Positions 8,043 to 16,619 of a DNA stretch of 64,000 nt are shown in pieces. The translations under genes and the position numbers were made by a program. The stretch is from JBKECO01 sp047974745 (lineage in GTDB: Bacteria > Bacillota > Clostridia > Lachnospirales > Lachnospiraceae): positions 43,443 to 107,442 of the forward strand of contig JBKECO010000014.1 in the NCBI GenBank assembly GCA_047974745.1, in the 5' to 3' direction. A model generated the notes under the pieces. It ran no database searches. It was not told the DNA's origin and worked only from the letters and a program-made list of their open reading frames with translations. Position 1 is the stretch's first letter. The number at the start of each line of letters is the position of its first letter.

Positions 8043-9812
8043 TCATTCCACTGTAAATTCCAAAAGACCATTCACATTATAGCCTTTGACATCTGTCAAC
8101 ATTGTCTCGAAACGTTCCATGCTGAGCTGTTCGTGACCCTCTCTGTCCGTTGCTGTCACCTGAACATAATAAACTCCCGGACCCAAATGGGCTTCGCTGT
8201 CATACTCTGTGTCTACAATATTTGTTTGCTCTAATAAAAGATTCTCCATATAGTAATCAGAATACACACGAACACTGTATGTTACAGGCAGTCCCTGATA
8301 GGAATAGGAAACCTCCCAGGCAAAATGCATCGTTCCATCCGCATTTTTTACCGGTGTAGCAACATACATTGGTGAAGGATATTTCGACGACTCAATAAAG
8401 TTATCATAATTGGTTAAAATGCCATCATAGAGATGATCAAGATAAAGCTCATGTTCAACAGGCGTCATAGCATCAAGTAATTCGATGTCCGGGTATAGTG
8501 GTATTGTTTCTGCAAGCACGGGTCTGTAAAGAGTTATCAGTTCGTCTATATTTTCTCGTGTCACAGTCTCCTGTAATAATTCCTCCATCTTTGTCTGTAT
8601 CTTCAAAAGACTTCCATCCAGGCGCAGATATCTGCGATGCAGTACTGACTGGTTCAGCTTTTGTATGCCCTTAAGGGAGATCGGAAGCTTCATCAGAGTG
8701 CTTTCATGATCTCCGAATCGAAGGGTTCCATCGAAATCCCAGGGAATAAAGTACCAAGTCATGGAATTATCTGGATTGTATAAGATAAAATTGTGATTAA
8801 TGATATCATTATTTCCCATCAGCAGATTGAAGGAGAGCCACGTCAGATAATTATCTTCATTGAAATACTGATGAAACACGGTATCAAAATTTGAAGTCCC
8901 ATCGTTAAGTGCATCGAGCATTTCCAGTAATTTGCTATGATCATTTGCCTCCCGAATCGAAAGAATGCTTTCAAATTCCTCTTCATCATATTCCGGATCA
9001 TTGATATCTTTTAAGAAACTGTTCGAATTGAAATTAAAGTCTCTGGCTTTATATAAAGAGGCACTGCTGCTTAGCCCTCTGATTTCCAGATAGGCTTTAT
9101 TTGGCTGCTCCATCTGCGTATACAGACCATAATATTTAAATTCGTTCTCATCTCCTGGATCTGAAGTGTCTCGGATCCAGACACGCATAAAATACGTTCT
9201 GTAAGATGCAATGTTATCTACACCGATCAGTAGATCCGTTTCAAGCTTCGTTGCAATTTTGGTGATATCCTCCGAGTGTTTATTCAAATTTAAGGTTGTC
9301 TGTCCATAAAATGGAGCTGCTTCCTCTGTTAGTTTGATTTTATAGCTTTTATAAATATCCCCTCTGGATGAATTACCTCTCACCCGTATCGTTGCATTCT
9401 TGCTGTCGAGTGAAAGCAAAGGGTCTATCGCCTCGTCCTGTCCAAGGATCAAAATATTACAATTCAATATTGGATTGTAGGTATGATCTCTGGACTGATG
9501 CAGAGCAAAGGCTGAAAAATCGATCATTTCGCCACTCTCATCCTTCGTAGGAAAGACACTGATATACACATCATACAGATTAGCATCAATTCCATCTGAA
9601 TAGATATTCTTATCTTCCATAAGTGGAAGACCATTCAAACTGCTGTTTTCAATCTCCCATTCTGATAGTTCAGGCGTTGAGCCCTCGGCTATATTGACCT
9701 GTTCCTTCTCCACCCGATTTCTTTGATACAATATTACAAAAATGGCAACGGATATCAAAAAGATGACAATCAGAAGGAGTGCCTGCCTGCTTATTTTTGT
9801 TTTATTATTCAA
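8043..9812 (-). CDS. cotH: CotH-family protein kinase-like, membrane-anchored
   Basis: About 589 residues from a TTG at 9812, six bases after GGGGG; the longer frame from 9833 lacks a good binding site. Residues 6-25 form a signal anchor and the rest should lie outside the membrane. The CotH kinase region (about 90-430) includes RGNSS, NNDIINHNFILY and IPWDFDGTLRFG, which match the family's conserved Asn, Asp and DFD positions. A fibronectin-like C-terminal domain (about 490-570) follows. CotH proteins are protein kinases, first known from spore coats. Here the gene is last in a polysaccharide operon and overlaps the DUF4956 gene by eight bases. Target unknown; an exported polymer or wall protein is an inference. 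Confidence 0.85.
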   Translation of the reverse strand: MNNKTKISRQALLLIVIFLISVAIFVILYQRNRVEKEQVNIAEGSTPELSEWEIENSSLNGLPLMEDKNIYSDGIDANLYDVYISVFPTKDESGEMIDFSAFALHQSRDHTYNPILNCNILILGQDEAIDPLLSLDSKNATIRVRGNSSRGDIYKSYKIKLTEEAAPFYGQTTLNLNKHSEDITKIATKLETDLLIGVDNIASYRTYFMRVWIRDTSDPGDENEFKYYGLYTQMEQPNKAYLEIRGLSSSASLYKARDFNFNSNSFLKDINDPEYDEEEFESILSIREANDHSKLLEMLDALNDGTSNFDTVFHQYFNEDNYLTWLSFNLLMGNNDIINHNFILYNPDNSMTWYFIPWDFDGTLRFGDHESTLMKLPISLKGIQKLNQSVLHRRYLRLDGSLLKIQTKMEELLQETVTRENIDELITLYRPVLAETIPLYPDIELLDAMTPVEHELYLDHLYDGILTNYDNFIESSKYPSPMYVATPVKNADGTMHFAWEVSYSYQGLPVTYSVRVYSDYYMENLLLEQTNIVDTEYDSEAHLGPGVYYVQVTATDREGHEQLSMERFETMLTDVKGYNVNGLLEFTVE

Positions 9813-10470
9813 AATAATCCCCCGTAAAGTCAACTAAGACTGCGCTTTCAACACCATCCACTTTGGCAACATTTGTTACAAATGAGGTGTTATCTCCCTT
9901 TAATTTCATTTCATAGGTCAGCTCAGTAAAGCTGCGTGTCGTGTTCTTGTTCTTTAGTATTTTATGAATGCTGTGCAGTTCTCTTTGTACCTGCTCTGCT
10001 GCCTCATTCTGAAACTTTACGATCAGCAGGTAGACACGTTTTCGATTCCTGATCTTAACGAGCAGAATATAAATGAACGAAATAAAAACGGTCCCTCCAA
10101 ATGAAATCAGATAGAGCCCCGCACCGCAGGTCACACCGATCGCGACAGTAAAAAACAAAAATCCGACGTCTAAAGGATCCTTTACTGCTGTCCGGTAACG
10201 TACAATTGACAATGCACCCACCATTCCCAGAGACAGAACGACATTTGAACTGATTACAATGACAATAAAGCATGTCACGAGTCCTGTCATCACAAGTAAA
10301 ATATTGAAATTATTGTTATAAATGACACCTTTGAAAAAGTATCTGTATACAAAATATACGATCATGCTGCAGATAAATGCCGCAAGCATGGACATTACAA
10401 ATCCATCAATTGTCAGGTTGCCGGTTTCCGAAATAAAGCTATTTTTAAAAATGTCCGAAAAATTTGTCAT
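9805..10470 (-). CDS. DUF4956 membrane protein
   Basis: 221 residues with about four membrane segments in the first 140 residues (starting near 25, 60, 85 and 115), a conserved SIVRYRTAVKDPLDVGFLFF segment between them, and a soluble C-terminal domain (about 145-221) with alternating strands and helices. This matches DUF4956. It overlaps the VTC gene by four bases (ATGA) and cotH by eight, which implies tight translational coupling. VTC, DUF4956 and CotH genes often travel together, but the biochemical role of DUF4956 is not established. It may anchor or gate the VTC protein at the membrane; this is inference. Confidence 0.85.
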   Translation of the reverse strand: MTNFSDIFKNSFISETGNLTIDGFVMSMLAAFICSMIVYFVYRYFFKGVIYNNNFNILLVMTGLVTCFIVIVISSNVVLSLGMVGALSIVRYRTAVKDPLDVGFLFFTVAIGVTCGAGLYLISFGGTVFISFIYILLVKIRNRKRVYLLIVKFQNEAAEQVQRELHSIHKILKNKNTTRSFTELTYEMKLKGDNTSFVTNVAKVDGVESAVLVDFTGDYFE

Positions 10471-11177
10471 CTATACAACAACCTTCCTTTCTCCTCCCTG
10501 CACAATACATATTTTGAGATCGCACAGTAATCTGTCATGCCAGTCTGAATCAGTGATGCAATGTAGGAGGGTAGGAATTCATCATATTTGACCTCCATGA
10601 CCATAGTATCCGATTCCAGAATTTGTTTTGTTGTAAAACCTGCTGCAAAGATATCCAGACAGGAAACAGAAGAAGCAATCTCCTTATCAAAGGTAATTCT
10701 GACATTCCCTTCCTTTGCAATATACGCTTCTCTCAGATATTCGACGACCACGGTCGGCCGAAGCAGCCGACTTCTGTTATATCCTAGCAGCTGCTGGCAG
10801 ACCCGCTCACTTCTCTCAGCCATTTGATCAAAATTCCCTTTCAGCAGATGGTCGTATTCCGATCGTGACAACTTTGCCTGCTCCTTGGCAATGTATTCCT
10901 GATATTTCATCTTACATTCCAAATGGATCTGATCGTCATTGCGTCCGTAACATCGGATGCGATATTTTTTCCGGAAACTGACACCAGCATTTTTTTCATT
11001 TACAGCCGAATGATAGAGATCATCAAAATACAGGCTGCTGATCAAATATCCATTCTCATCCGGCATATTTGGATCGGATGTCATTACATACTGCAGCCTT
11101 TTTCGCAGTGTATGATATACCAGTGGATTGATATAATATTTTAACTCATGGCGTATCTTATTCCCTTCATATTGCAT
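10467..11177 (-). CDS. VTC-domain (polyphosphate polymerase-like) protein
   Basis: 236 residues, start with GGGGG five bases upstream. The entire protein is a VTC tunnel domain. The charged residues that line the tunnel are recognisable in order: RHELKY (9-14), KYRIRCYGR (about 71-79), LECKMK (about 87), KEQAKLS (about 97), VEYLREAY (about 147), RITFD (about 160) and VMEVKY (about 193). VTC proteins in yeast make polyphosphate from ATP; bacterial homologues are less well known. It has no membrane segment, so it is probably cytoplasmic and works with the DUF4956 protein. Its place in a polysaccharide operon suggests an anionic polymer or phosphoryl donor role, but this is inferred. Confidence 0.85.
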   Translation of the reverse strand: MQYEGNKIRHELKYYINPLVYHTLRKRLQYVMTSDPNMPDENGYLISSLYFDDLYHSAVNEKNAGVSFRKKYRIRCYGRNDDQIHLECKMKYQEYIAKEQAKLSRSEYDHLLKGNFDQMAERSERVCQQLLGYNRSRLLRPTVVVEYLREAYIAKEGNVRITFDKEIASSVSCLDIFAAGFTTKQILESDTMVMEVKYDEFLPSYIASLIQTGMTDYCAISKYVLCREEKGRLLYR

Positions 11178-11201
11178 GTCGTCCCCCTTTTCCTCGGTAT
11201 A

Positions 11202-12581
11202 CTAGCGGCACATCAGGAACTTGTCCAGATTTTTAAGTCGGTCTCTCAGTGCGAGATAGGATATGATCCAGCCCGTGATCGCTCCAATCAGTATCGGCAG
11301 CGGATAATAAGGCTTTCCAACCTGAGATGCAACGAGGGCTAATACGATCGTAATAATGCAAAATGCCAGGGGTCCATACATGGATGCTTTATGATCTTCA
11401 AAATAATATAAGAAAATGACTGTAAAATACATGCAGAAGGTCGAATACAGACCGATCGCAAGGACCGTGAACATATTAAGGGCTTGTGAGCTGATGCTCA
11501 GATAGGGAAAAAATACATTTGCAAGTATCACAAGTAATACGGTAATGATAAATTGAACCTCATATACAAAAAACAGCTGCAGCCGTATCGTGTTCCCCAG
11601 TGTATCCTGTTCCTTTTCTATGATCTTATAAGATCCCGAGCTGAGTGCAGATAAATAGTTGACATATTTTTCAAAAAATACTGTCTCTGTTTTAACAACA
11701 AATATAACGAGGGCAGGCATGTTCACCACGATCGCCAGGAACATGGCAAGATCATATTTCGGTGATGTTCTGAAAATGCTGACCTGTGCCTGCATATCTG
11801 AAAAGTTCCAATAAATAACAGAAGATATGTAGAACCCCAGCATATAGGAGAAGCCACTAACAACGAGCCGTGGAAATCTGCCAAAATATCTGATAAAAGC
11901 CATATATTCTCTGTCCGGCTTTCCAAAGGCCTTCAGGCAAACAAAGATCAGCATCATATTTGTTGCAAAAAAAGCAAATACAAGTGCACAATAGGCTGCC
12001 ATGATCAGTTCAAGCCCCAGAACAAAATAGCAGATAAAAAAAGTTGGTATCGACAGCAACAGCCCGAGGAAATATCCTCCGGTCACCTTCTTATACTCCT
12101 TTAGACCAGAAACAAAGGTGATCAGGTTATAGGCATTGGTCGCAAGTATTCCGAGCCAGTAATAGACGATCAAAAATTCTATATCCTGAATATCTGTCAT
12201 ATACATTCTGATGCAGAAGAACAGCATGACCATACCCGACAGGATACTTCCGATCGTGATGCTCCCAAGAACTGCCGCGCTGATTTTATTCTCTTTACTG
12301 CTAAAGATCTGATCTGAGATATAGCGGGACAAAATCGTATTCATGAGTGAGGAGATTAAGATCGCTGTTAAAAACACATAGGTAAAGGACGAAATAAAGA
12401 ACATACTCTCCCGTTCACTAGCATGATAATAGTCCATCAGCATCTTTAAAGAAAGAACCAGTCCTGCAAATAAGATCGTAGGCCCAATCGTTGTAAAAGC
12501 TGCATAAACACTGCCCCAGATATTGGATGCCAGCGTTTCTTTTCCATAAATTTTTCTAAGTTCAAATCCTATTCCTGCCAT
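11202..12581 (-). CDS. pelG: PelG-like polysaccharide export membrane protein
   Basis: About 459 residues from the ATG at 12581, after GGGGGG that overlaps the pelF stop; the upstream in-frame start lies inside pelF. The N-terminus MAGIGFELRKIYG and about 12 membrane helices match PelG, a flippase-like inner-membrane protein that moves Pel polysaccharide across the membrane. PelG acts with PelD, PelE and PelF, all of which have candidates here in order. Only five bases separate it from pelF. I see no sign of damage. Confidence 0.9.
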   Translation of the reverse strand: MAGIGFELRKIYGKETLASNIWGSVYAAFTTIGPTILFAGLVLSLKMLMDYYHASERESMFFISSFTYVFLTAILISSLMNTILSRYISDQIFSSKENKISAAVLGSITIGSILSGMVMLFFCIRMYMTDIQDIEFLIVYYWLGILATNAYNLITFVSGLKEYKKVTGGYFLGLLLSIPTFFICYFVLGLELIMAAYCALVFAFFATNMMLIFVCLKAFGKPDREYMAFIRYFGRFPRLVVSGFSYMLGFYISSVIYWNFSDMQAQVSIFRTSPKYDLAMFLAIVVNMPALVIFVVKTETVFFEKYVNYLSALSSGSYKIIEKEQDTLGNTIRLQLFFVYEVQFIITVLLVILANVFFPYLSISSQALNMFTVLAIGLYSTFCMYFTVIFLYYFEDHKASMYGPLAFCIITIVLALVASQVGKPYYPLPILIGAITGWIISYLALRDRLKNLDKFLMCR

Positions 12582-12586
12582 ATCAC

Positions 12587-14008
12587 TTACCCCCCATTCA
12601 ATTGATGATATATCCGATCGTAGCGGTCCAAGCATGATTTCTGGCTGTAGTATGTCTTCACTCTCTGTTTTCCTGTTTCTCCCATCTTCTTACGAAGCAG
12701 TGGATCGCGAATCAGGTCTAATGTAGCTTTTGCCATCTTTACACTGTTCATCACAGGCACCACATAGCCTGCTGATCCAAGACTGTCTTCTCCGTCCCCT
12801 TCCAATATTCCCCGGCAGTGCCCCACGTTAGTCGTTACGAATGGGATTCCTGCTGCAAGTCCTTCCAGCAGAGCCAATGGCTGTCCTTCACTAATACTGG
12901 ATAACAGGAGAATGTCGATCGACGCCAGATAATCCTTTATATTGACCTGGCCGGTAAATACAACATCCTGAATATTCATATCCAGAATCAACTTCAGGCA
13001 TTCCTGGTAATACTGTGGATCCTCTTCATAATTCCCCATCAGATAGAGCTGTGTACCTGCATCCTGTGATTTTACAATTTCATAGGATAATAGCATTGTC
13101 TTTACATCCTTGATCGGTACGATCCTTAAAATAGCACCGATTCTTGTCACACCTTCTGATTTGGGAGGTGCAAGCTCTCGCGTCAATTCTTCATATCCAT
13201 TTGGATCCACACCATTGGGTATGATCTGTATCTTTTCGACGGGACACCCAAGATCCACCTGCAATGTCTTATTTACTTCGAATAAGGTCGTCACCAGGGA
13301 TGCCTGATTGTAAGCCACATAGGAGAGTCTTCTAAAGAACCGGATCCAGGTCTTTTTAAAAGCACCATCTACCCAGTTCGAACGTATTATATCTTCTTCT
13401 CTTTCTCTTGTATAAATACCGTGCTCCGAAAGCAGGAAGGGTTTTTGTTCCACAAAGGAGGCACAGCTGCCCAAAAGTCCTGCATACCCGGTCGAGAGTG
13501 AGTGGTAAATATCCGCCTTTGGTATTTCCTCATTTAAAATTCCGATCACAGGGAAATACATGCTCCTATAGTTCCATAAGAACTGATGAAAAACCTTTGT
13601 AGAATCCCTCTCTTTGTATTCGGCGAGACAGATCTCGTAAAAATCTTCACCCATAACAACATCCACCAGATCGTTTCGATACTTTTGAATAAACGCTAGT
13701 GTTTTCCGCCAATCTGCTTTTCCAAGATCACCTACCACCATATTCTCAAGCACTTTGCGATCCTTCTCATCCAGTCGGATCTCTCTCTTTTTGGTGCGGA
13801 ATTTATCTTCTCCCAGATAAAAAGTATGGACTTCCTTGATATTTTCAGGAAGTGTATACTTATATTCCTTCATTTCTTCTTTCGTAGTTGCCAGTGACCA
13901 AATTACAAATTCTGTGTCTTTCATCTGATTACATATCATTTGCACCCAACTGGAAACTCCCCCCTGAACGTAGGGGTAGCTCCCTTCACAAATTAAGCAA
14001 ATCCTCAT
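12587..14008 (-). CDS. pelF: PelF-like GT4 glycosyltransferase
   Basis: 473 residues, with AAGGAGG before the start. The N-terminus MRICLICEGSYPYVQGGVSSW is the hallmark of PelF (DUF3492 plus GT4). The C-terminal half has the EX7E motif inside SEGQPLALLEGLAAG (about residues 375-389), as in retaining GT-B glycosyltransferases. PelF uses UDP-sugars (UDP-GlcNAc in Pseudomonas) to polymerise Pel. Cytoplasmic, probably held at the membrane by PelD/PelE. It follows the DUF2194 gene by two bases. Its sugar in this organism is not known. Confidence 0.92.
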   Translation of the reverse strand: MRICLICEGSYPYVQGGVSSWVQMICNQMKDTEFVIWSLATTKEEMKEYKYTLPENIKEVHTFYLGEDKFRTKKREIRLDEKDRKVLENMVVGDLGKADWRKTLAFIQKYRNDLVDVVMGEDFYEICLAEYKERDSTKVFHQFLWNYRSMYFPVIGILNEEIPKADIYHSLSTGYAGLLGSCASFVEQKPFLLSEHGIYTREREEDIIRSNWVDGAFKKTWIRFFRRLSYVAYNQASLVTTLFEVNKTLQVDLGCPVEKIQIIPNGVDPNGYEELTRELAPPKSEGVTRIGAILRIVPIKDVKTMLLSYEIVKSQDAGTQLYLMGNYEEDPQYYQECLKLILDMNIQDVVFTGQVNIKDYLASIDILLLSSISEGQPLALLEGLAAGIPFVTTNVGHCRGILEGDGEDSLGSAGYVVPVMNSVKMAKATLDLIRDPLLRKKMGETGKQRVKTYYSQKSCLDRYDRIYHQLNGG

Positions 14009-14010
14009 AA

Positions 14011-15723
14011 TTATACCTCCTTAAAATATATATATGCTTCAGGAGCCATGATCTCAATCTTGTAATAGTGATTGCCAATGGATTCGATTACAAGATGATC
14101 TGCCGAGTCTATCTGTTTGTCTGTATGATAAAAGAATATCTGCTGCTCATTAAAATCGCTGCACTTTAACTGGAGTCGTGTCTGATCAGCATTCCATTCA
14201 TAGCTTATATTTGCATAGCTATTCACAACATCATAGCTTTCCGAAAGTGTTTTTGCCTGTAAAAAATCTGTTCTGGCTACCAGCTGGTCTTCAAAAATCC
14301 CGATCTGATCTTTATCTATATCCCAGCTTGGAGTGATACCATCCACCGTTATCATGGTGTTGATATCGAATACATGTGCTGTCATTCCATAGGCTGCTAT
14401 GGCAGAATATTCAAAGAGCAGATTTCCCTGATCCAAATTGTTTCCATAGGTCACAGCCGGCAGCATGATGTACTTCTCTTTGGATACAAAACCTGACTCA
14501 TAAGAATCTTCATCCAGATCGACCCGTACTGCTGATATTGCTGTATTTGGAATTTCGAGGATCGACTCGTCAAAGTAATCACCGGAAAGAACTATGGACT
14601 GTACCTGATAATTGACAAAAGACTCCCCGAATTCTTTTAAAAATGTTTCATTGAGAGCCAGTGTATCGCCCTCGGAATAATTGACTGCATATGCCAGTTC
14701 CCCGCTGTACTGCAGTGCTGATTTACCGATCGTACTGAACAGACTATCATTGATTGCCGGAAAATCCTCCTCACCCGTTGATAGGGCTAGCACAGAGGAT
14801 ACATATTTGATTTCATTTCGAACTGCGATGCCCATGAATTCCGGCCAGATCACATCGCGGACAAAGGATTCTGTGTCTCTTCCATACAGATCTGCGGTCA
14901 CTTTATTACTGACAAATGTCACCATTGGAAAATTGTCCAGGTAAACATATCGCTGTCCAATGACCGGATAGATAAAATCATCACTAACTGCTGCGATCGC
15001 ACCGGTCAAAAATCCTGCACTTAAGGTATTGTTCAATAAGGTCGAATTGATCATACAGATCCTGCCCTTACCTGCATCTCTGCTGTAGATCAATGGAACT
15101 TCCGATTCCTCATCTTCTATATAGATCGTCGAGTCCTCTGATATCCGGATCCAGGTCGAGGCACTAAAATCACCATATGTCAGATATTCACTTTGCACCG
15201 GTAAAAATTCATTCACAAATCGAAATTTGTTATAATTCTGCCGGATCGTTTTTTCTCGGATACCCAGATATGGCCATAAGTAGGAATCCTGATTCCCTTC
15301 AGAAAGACCTGCCGCAAATATGACGCGTCCCCCATCTTCGATAAAATCACCCAGCCATGCTGTATCCACATAGTCGCTGACCACTTCATCACATAGGATG
15401 ATCAATGTATGCTCAGGCTGAGTAATATTCGGAATCCCATACTCTTCGAACTGATAAAAATCAATTTTCAAGTTTTTCAGGAGATTTACTGCATTCCTAT
15501 AAATGTCTTGATAGATTTCTTTGTCAGGATTCCCAAATACAATGAATTTCTCATTTTGCTGACGATCGATTTCCGGGTTCTCGATCAATTTGGACCTTGT
15601 GATCTCGATGTTCTTGATCGTGATATTTTTACCCCGTTCTTCGTTAAAGTTATAAATCATAAAGATTATGCTGACTAGTAGTACAAGGATCAGTAAGTAT
15701 AATAGTCGTTTAAATGACAGCAT
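14011..15723 (-). CDS. DUF2194-type membrane-anchored extracellular protein
   Basis: 570 residues with an N-terminal anchor (residues 5-24) and a large extracellular part. Residues 60-270 resemble a glutamine-amidotransferase-like fold as in the PelA N-terminus region. Residues about 275-480 resemble a polysaccharide-deacetylase-like barrel, but I see neither an Asp-Asp pair nor an HxxxH zinc motif, so it looks catalytically dead. It overlaps the pelE-like gene by 14 bases. DUF2194 proteins occur in Pel-type loci. It may bind or guide the polymer; there is no PelA hydrolase elsewhere in the operon. Assignment to DUF2194 is by memory of the family and context. Confidence 0.6.
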   Translation of the reverse strand: MLSFKRLLYLLILVLLVSIIFMIYNFNEERGKNITIKNIEITRSKLIENPEIDRQQNEKFIVFGNPDKEIYQDIYRNAVNLLKNLKIDFYQFEEYGIPNITQPEHTLIILCDEVVSDYVDTAWLGDFIEDGGRVIFAAGLSEGNQDSYLWPYLGIREKTIRQNYNKFRFVNEFLPVQSEYLTYGDFSASTWIRISEDSTIYIEDEESEVPLIYSRDAGKGRICMINSTLLNNTLSAGFLTGAIAAVSDDFIYPVIGQRYVYLDNFPMVTFVSNKVTADLYGRDTESFVRDVIWPEFMGIAVRNEIKYVSSVLALSTGEEDFPAINDSLFSTIGKSALQYSGELAYAVNYSEGDTLALNETFLKEFGESFVNYQVQSIVLSGDYFDESILEIPNTAISAVRVDLDEDSYESGFVSKEKYIMLPAVTYGNNLDQGNLLFEYSAIAAYGMTAHVFDINTMITVDGITPSWDIDKDQIGIFEDQLVARTDFLQAKTLSESYDVVNSYANISYEWNADQTRLQLKCSDFNEQQIFFYHTDKQIDSADHLVIESIGNHYYKIEIMAPEAYIYFKEV

Positions 15724-16615
15724 GATCGTTTTTCCTTTCCCTCCATAGCCTCAGTTTCTCTACTCCCTCTGAGGAAAGACGAATCGAGTTATCTTGTTCA
15801 AGTTCTTCTATGCACTGATAGAATTCTTCTTTTCTTTTCTGATCATATAGAACGGAAAGTATTTGAAAATATGCCATTTCCCCCTTTTTCTCAACTTTTG
15901 TATAAAATGCACTGATCGCTTCTTCTTTTCTGCCGCTAGCAACCAGGTAATAGATATAATTGTTTTGTTCCTCCACAGACAAACGGGAGGGATCTCCATC
16001 GTATTGCGACAAAAACAGCTCACAATACTGCATCATATACAGGACTTGTTCCTTCTGTGAGAGCACCTGGCTCCCAATGAATTCAGCAAGTGTTTTCATC
16101 ATCTGATGAAAGAAAATATCCGATTCCGGCGATTCCTGATACCTCTCCAGTACTTCCTCCCATTTTTTGCGAAGTCTGCTGCATACCTCCATTTTTGCAG
16201 CTGCAACATAATGAGCGGATTCTGAATCGCTGTCATTTTCTGCGTCCAGAACAAATCTGTAATTGATCGATATATCCTTTCTCAGCTGATCCAGTACCAG
16301 TGATCTTTTTTCATGTAGATTACTGATTGCAACAGCATCTGCAACAGGCACTACGTTCATTTCCTCAGTCATATAAGGATGGTTCTGTTCCTTTTCGAGT
16401 TGAAAACGCCTGACCAGGGATGCCTTGTCGTAGTGATATGATTTTGAACATGCTAGAAAGAAAGCAATAATTCCATACATTACAAATCCCAGTATTGGGA
16501 GAAATATAAAGAATAGGATCATTGTGTCCGGTTGTTTTCGAATCAGCTTATAGATCAAGAACAGCACGACGCCGATATAGTTTATAATAATCAGGAGCAT
16601 CAATAGTTCTGACAT
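15710..16615 (-). CDS. pelE: PelE-like protein (two membrane helices plus TPR-like region)
   Basis: 301 residues. Two membrane helices (about 2-23 and 31-54) are followed by a soluble helical region (about 80-295) with short helix-pair repeats such as YYLVASGRKEEAISAFY and YFQILSVLYDQKRKEEFYQ. This matches the layout of PelE, a TPR-containing partner of PelD and PelG. It starts five bases after pelD and overlaps the next gene. Assigned mainly from layout and position. Confidence 0.7.
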   Translation of the reverse strand: MSELLMLLIIINYIGVVLFLIYKLIRKQPDTMILFFIFLPILGFVMYGIIAFFLACSKSYHYDKASLVRRFQLEKEQNHPYMTEEMNVVPVADAVAISNLHEKRSLVLDQLRKDISINYRFVLDAENDSDSESAHYVAAAKMEVCSRLRKKWEEVLERYQESPESDIFFHQMMKTLAEFIGSQVLSQKEQVLYMMQYCELFLSQYDGDPSRLSVEEQNNYIYYLVASGRKEEAISAFYTKVEKKGEMAYFQILSVLYDQKRKEEFYQCIEELEQDNSIRLSSEGVEKLRLWRERKNDHAVI

Positions 16616-16619
16616 ACTC

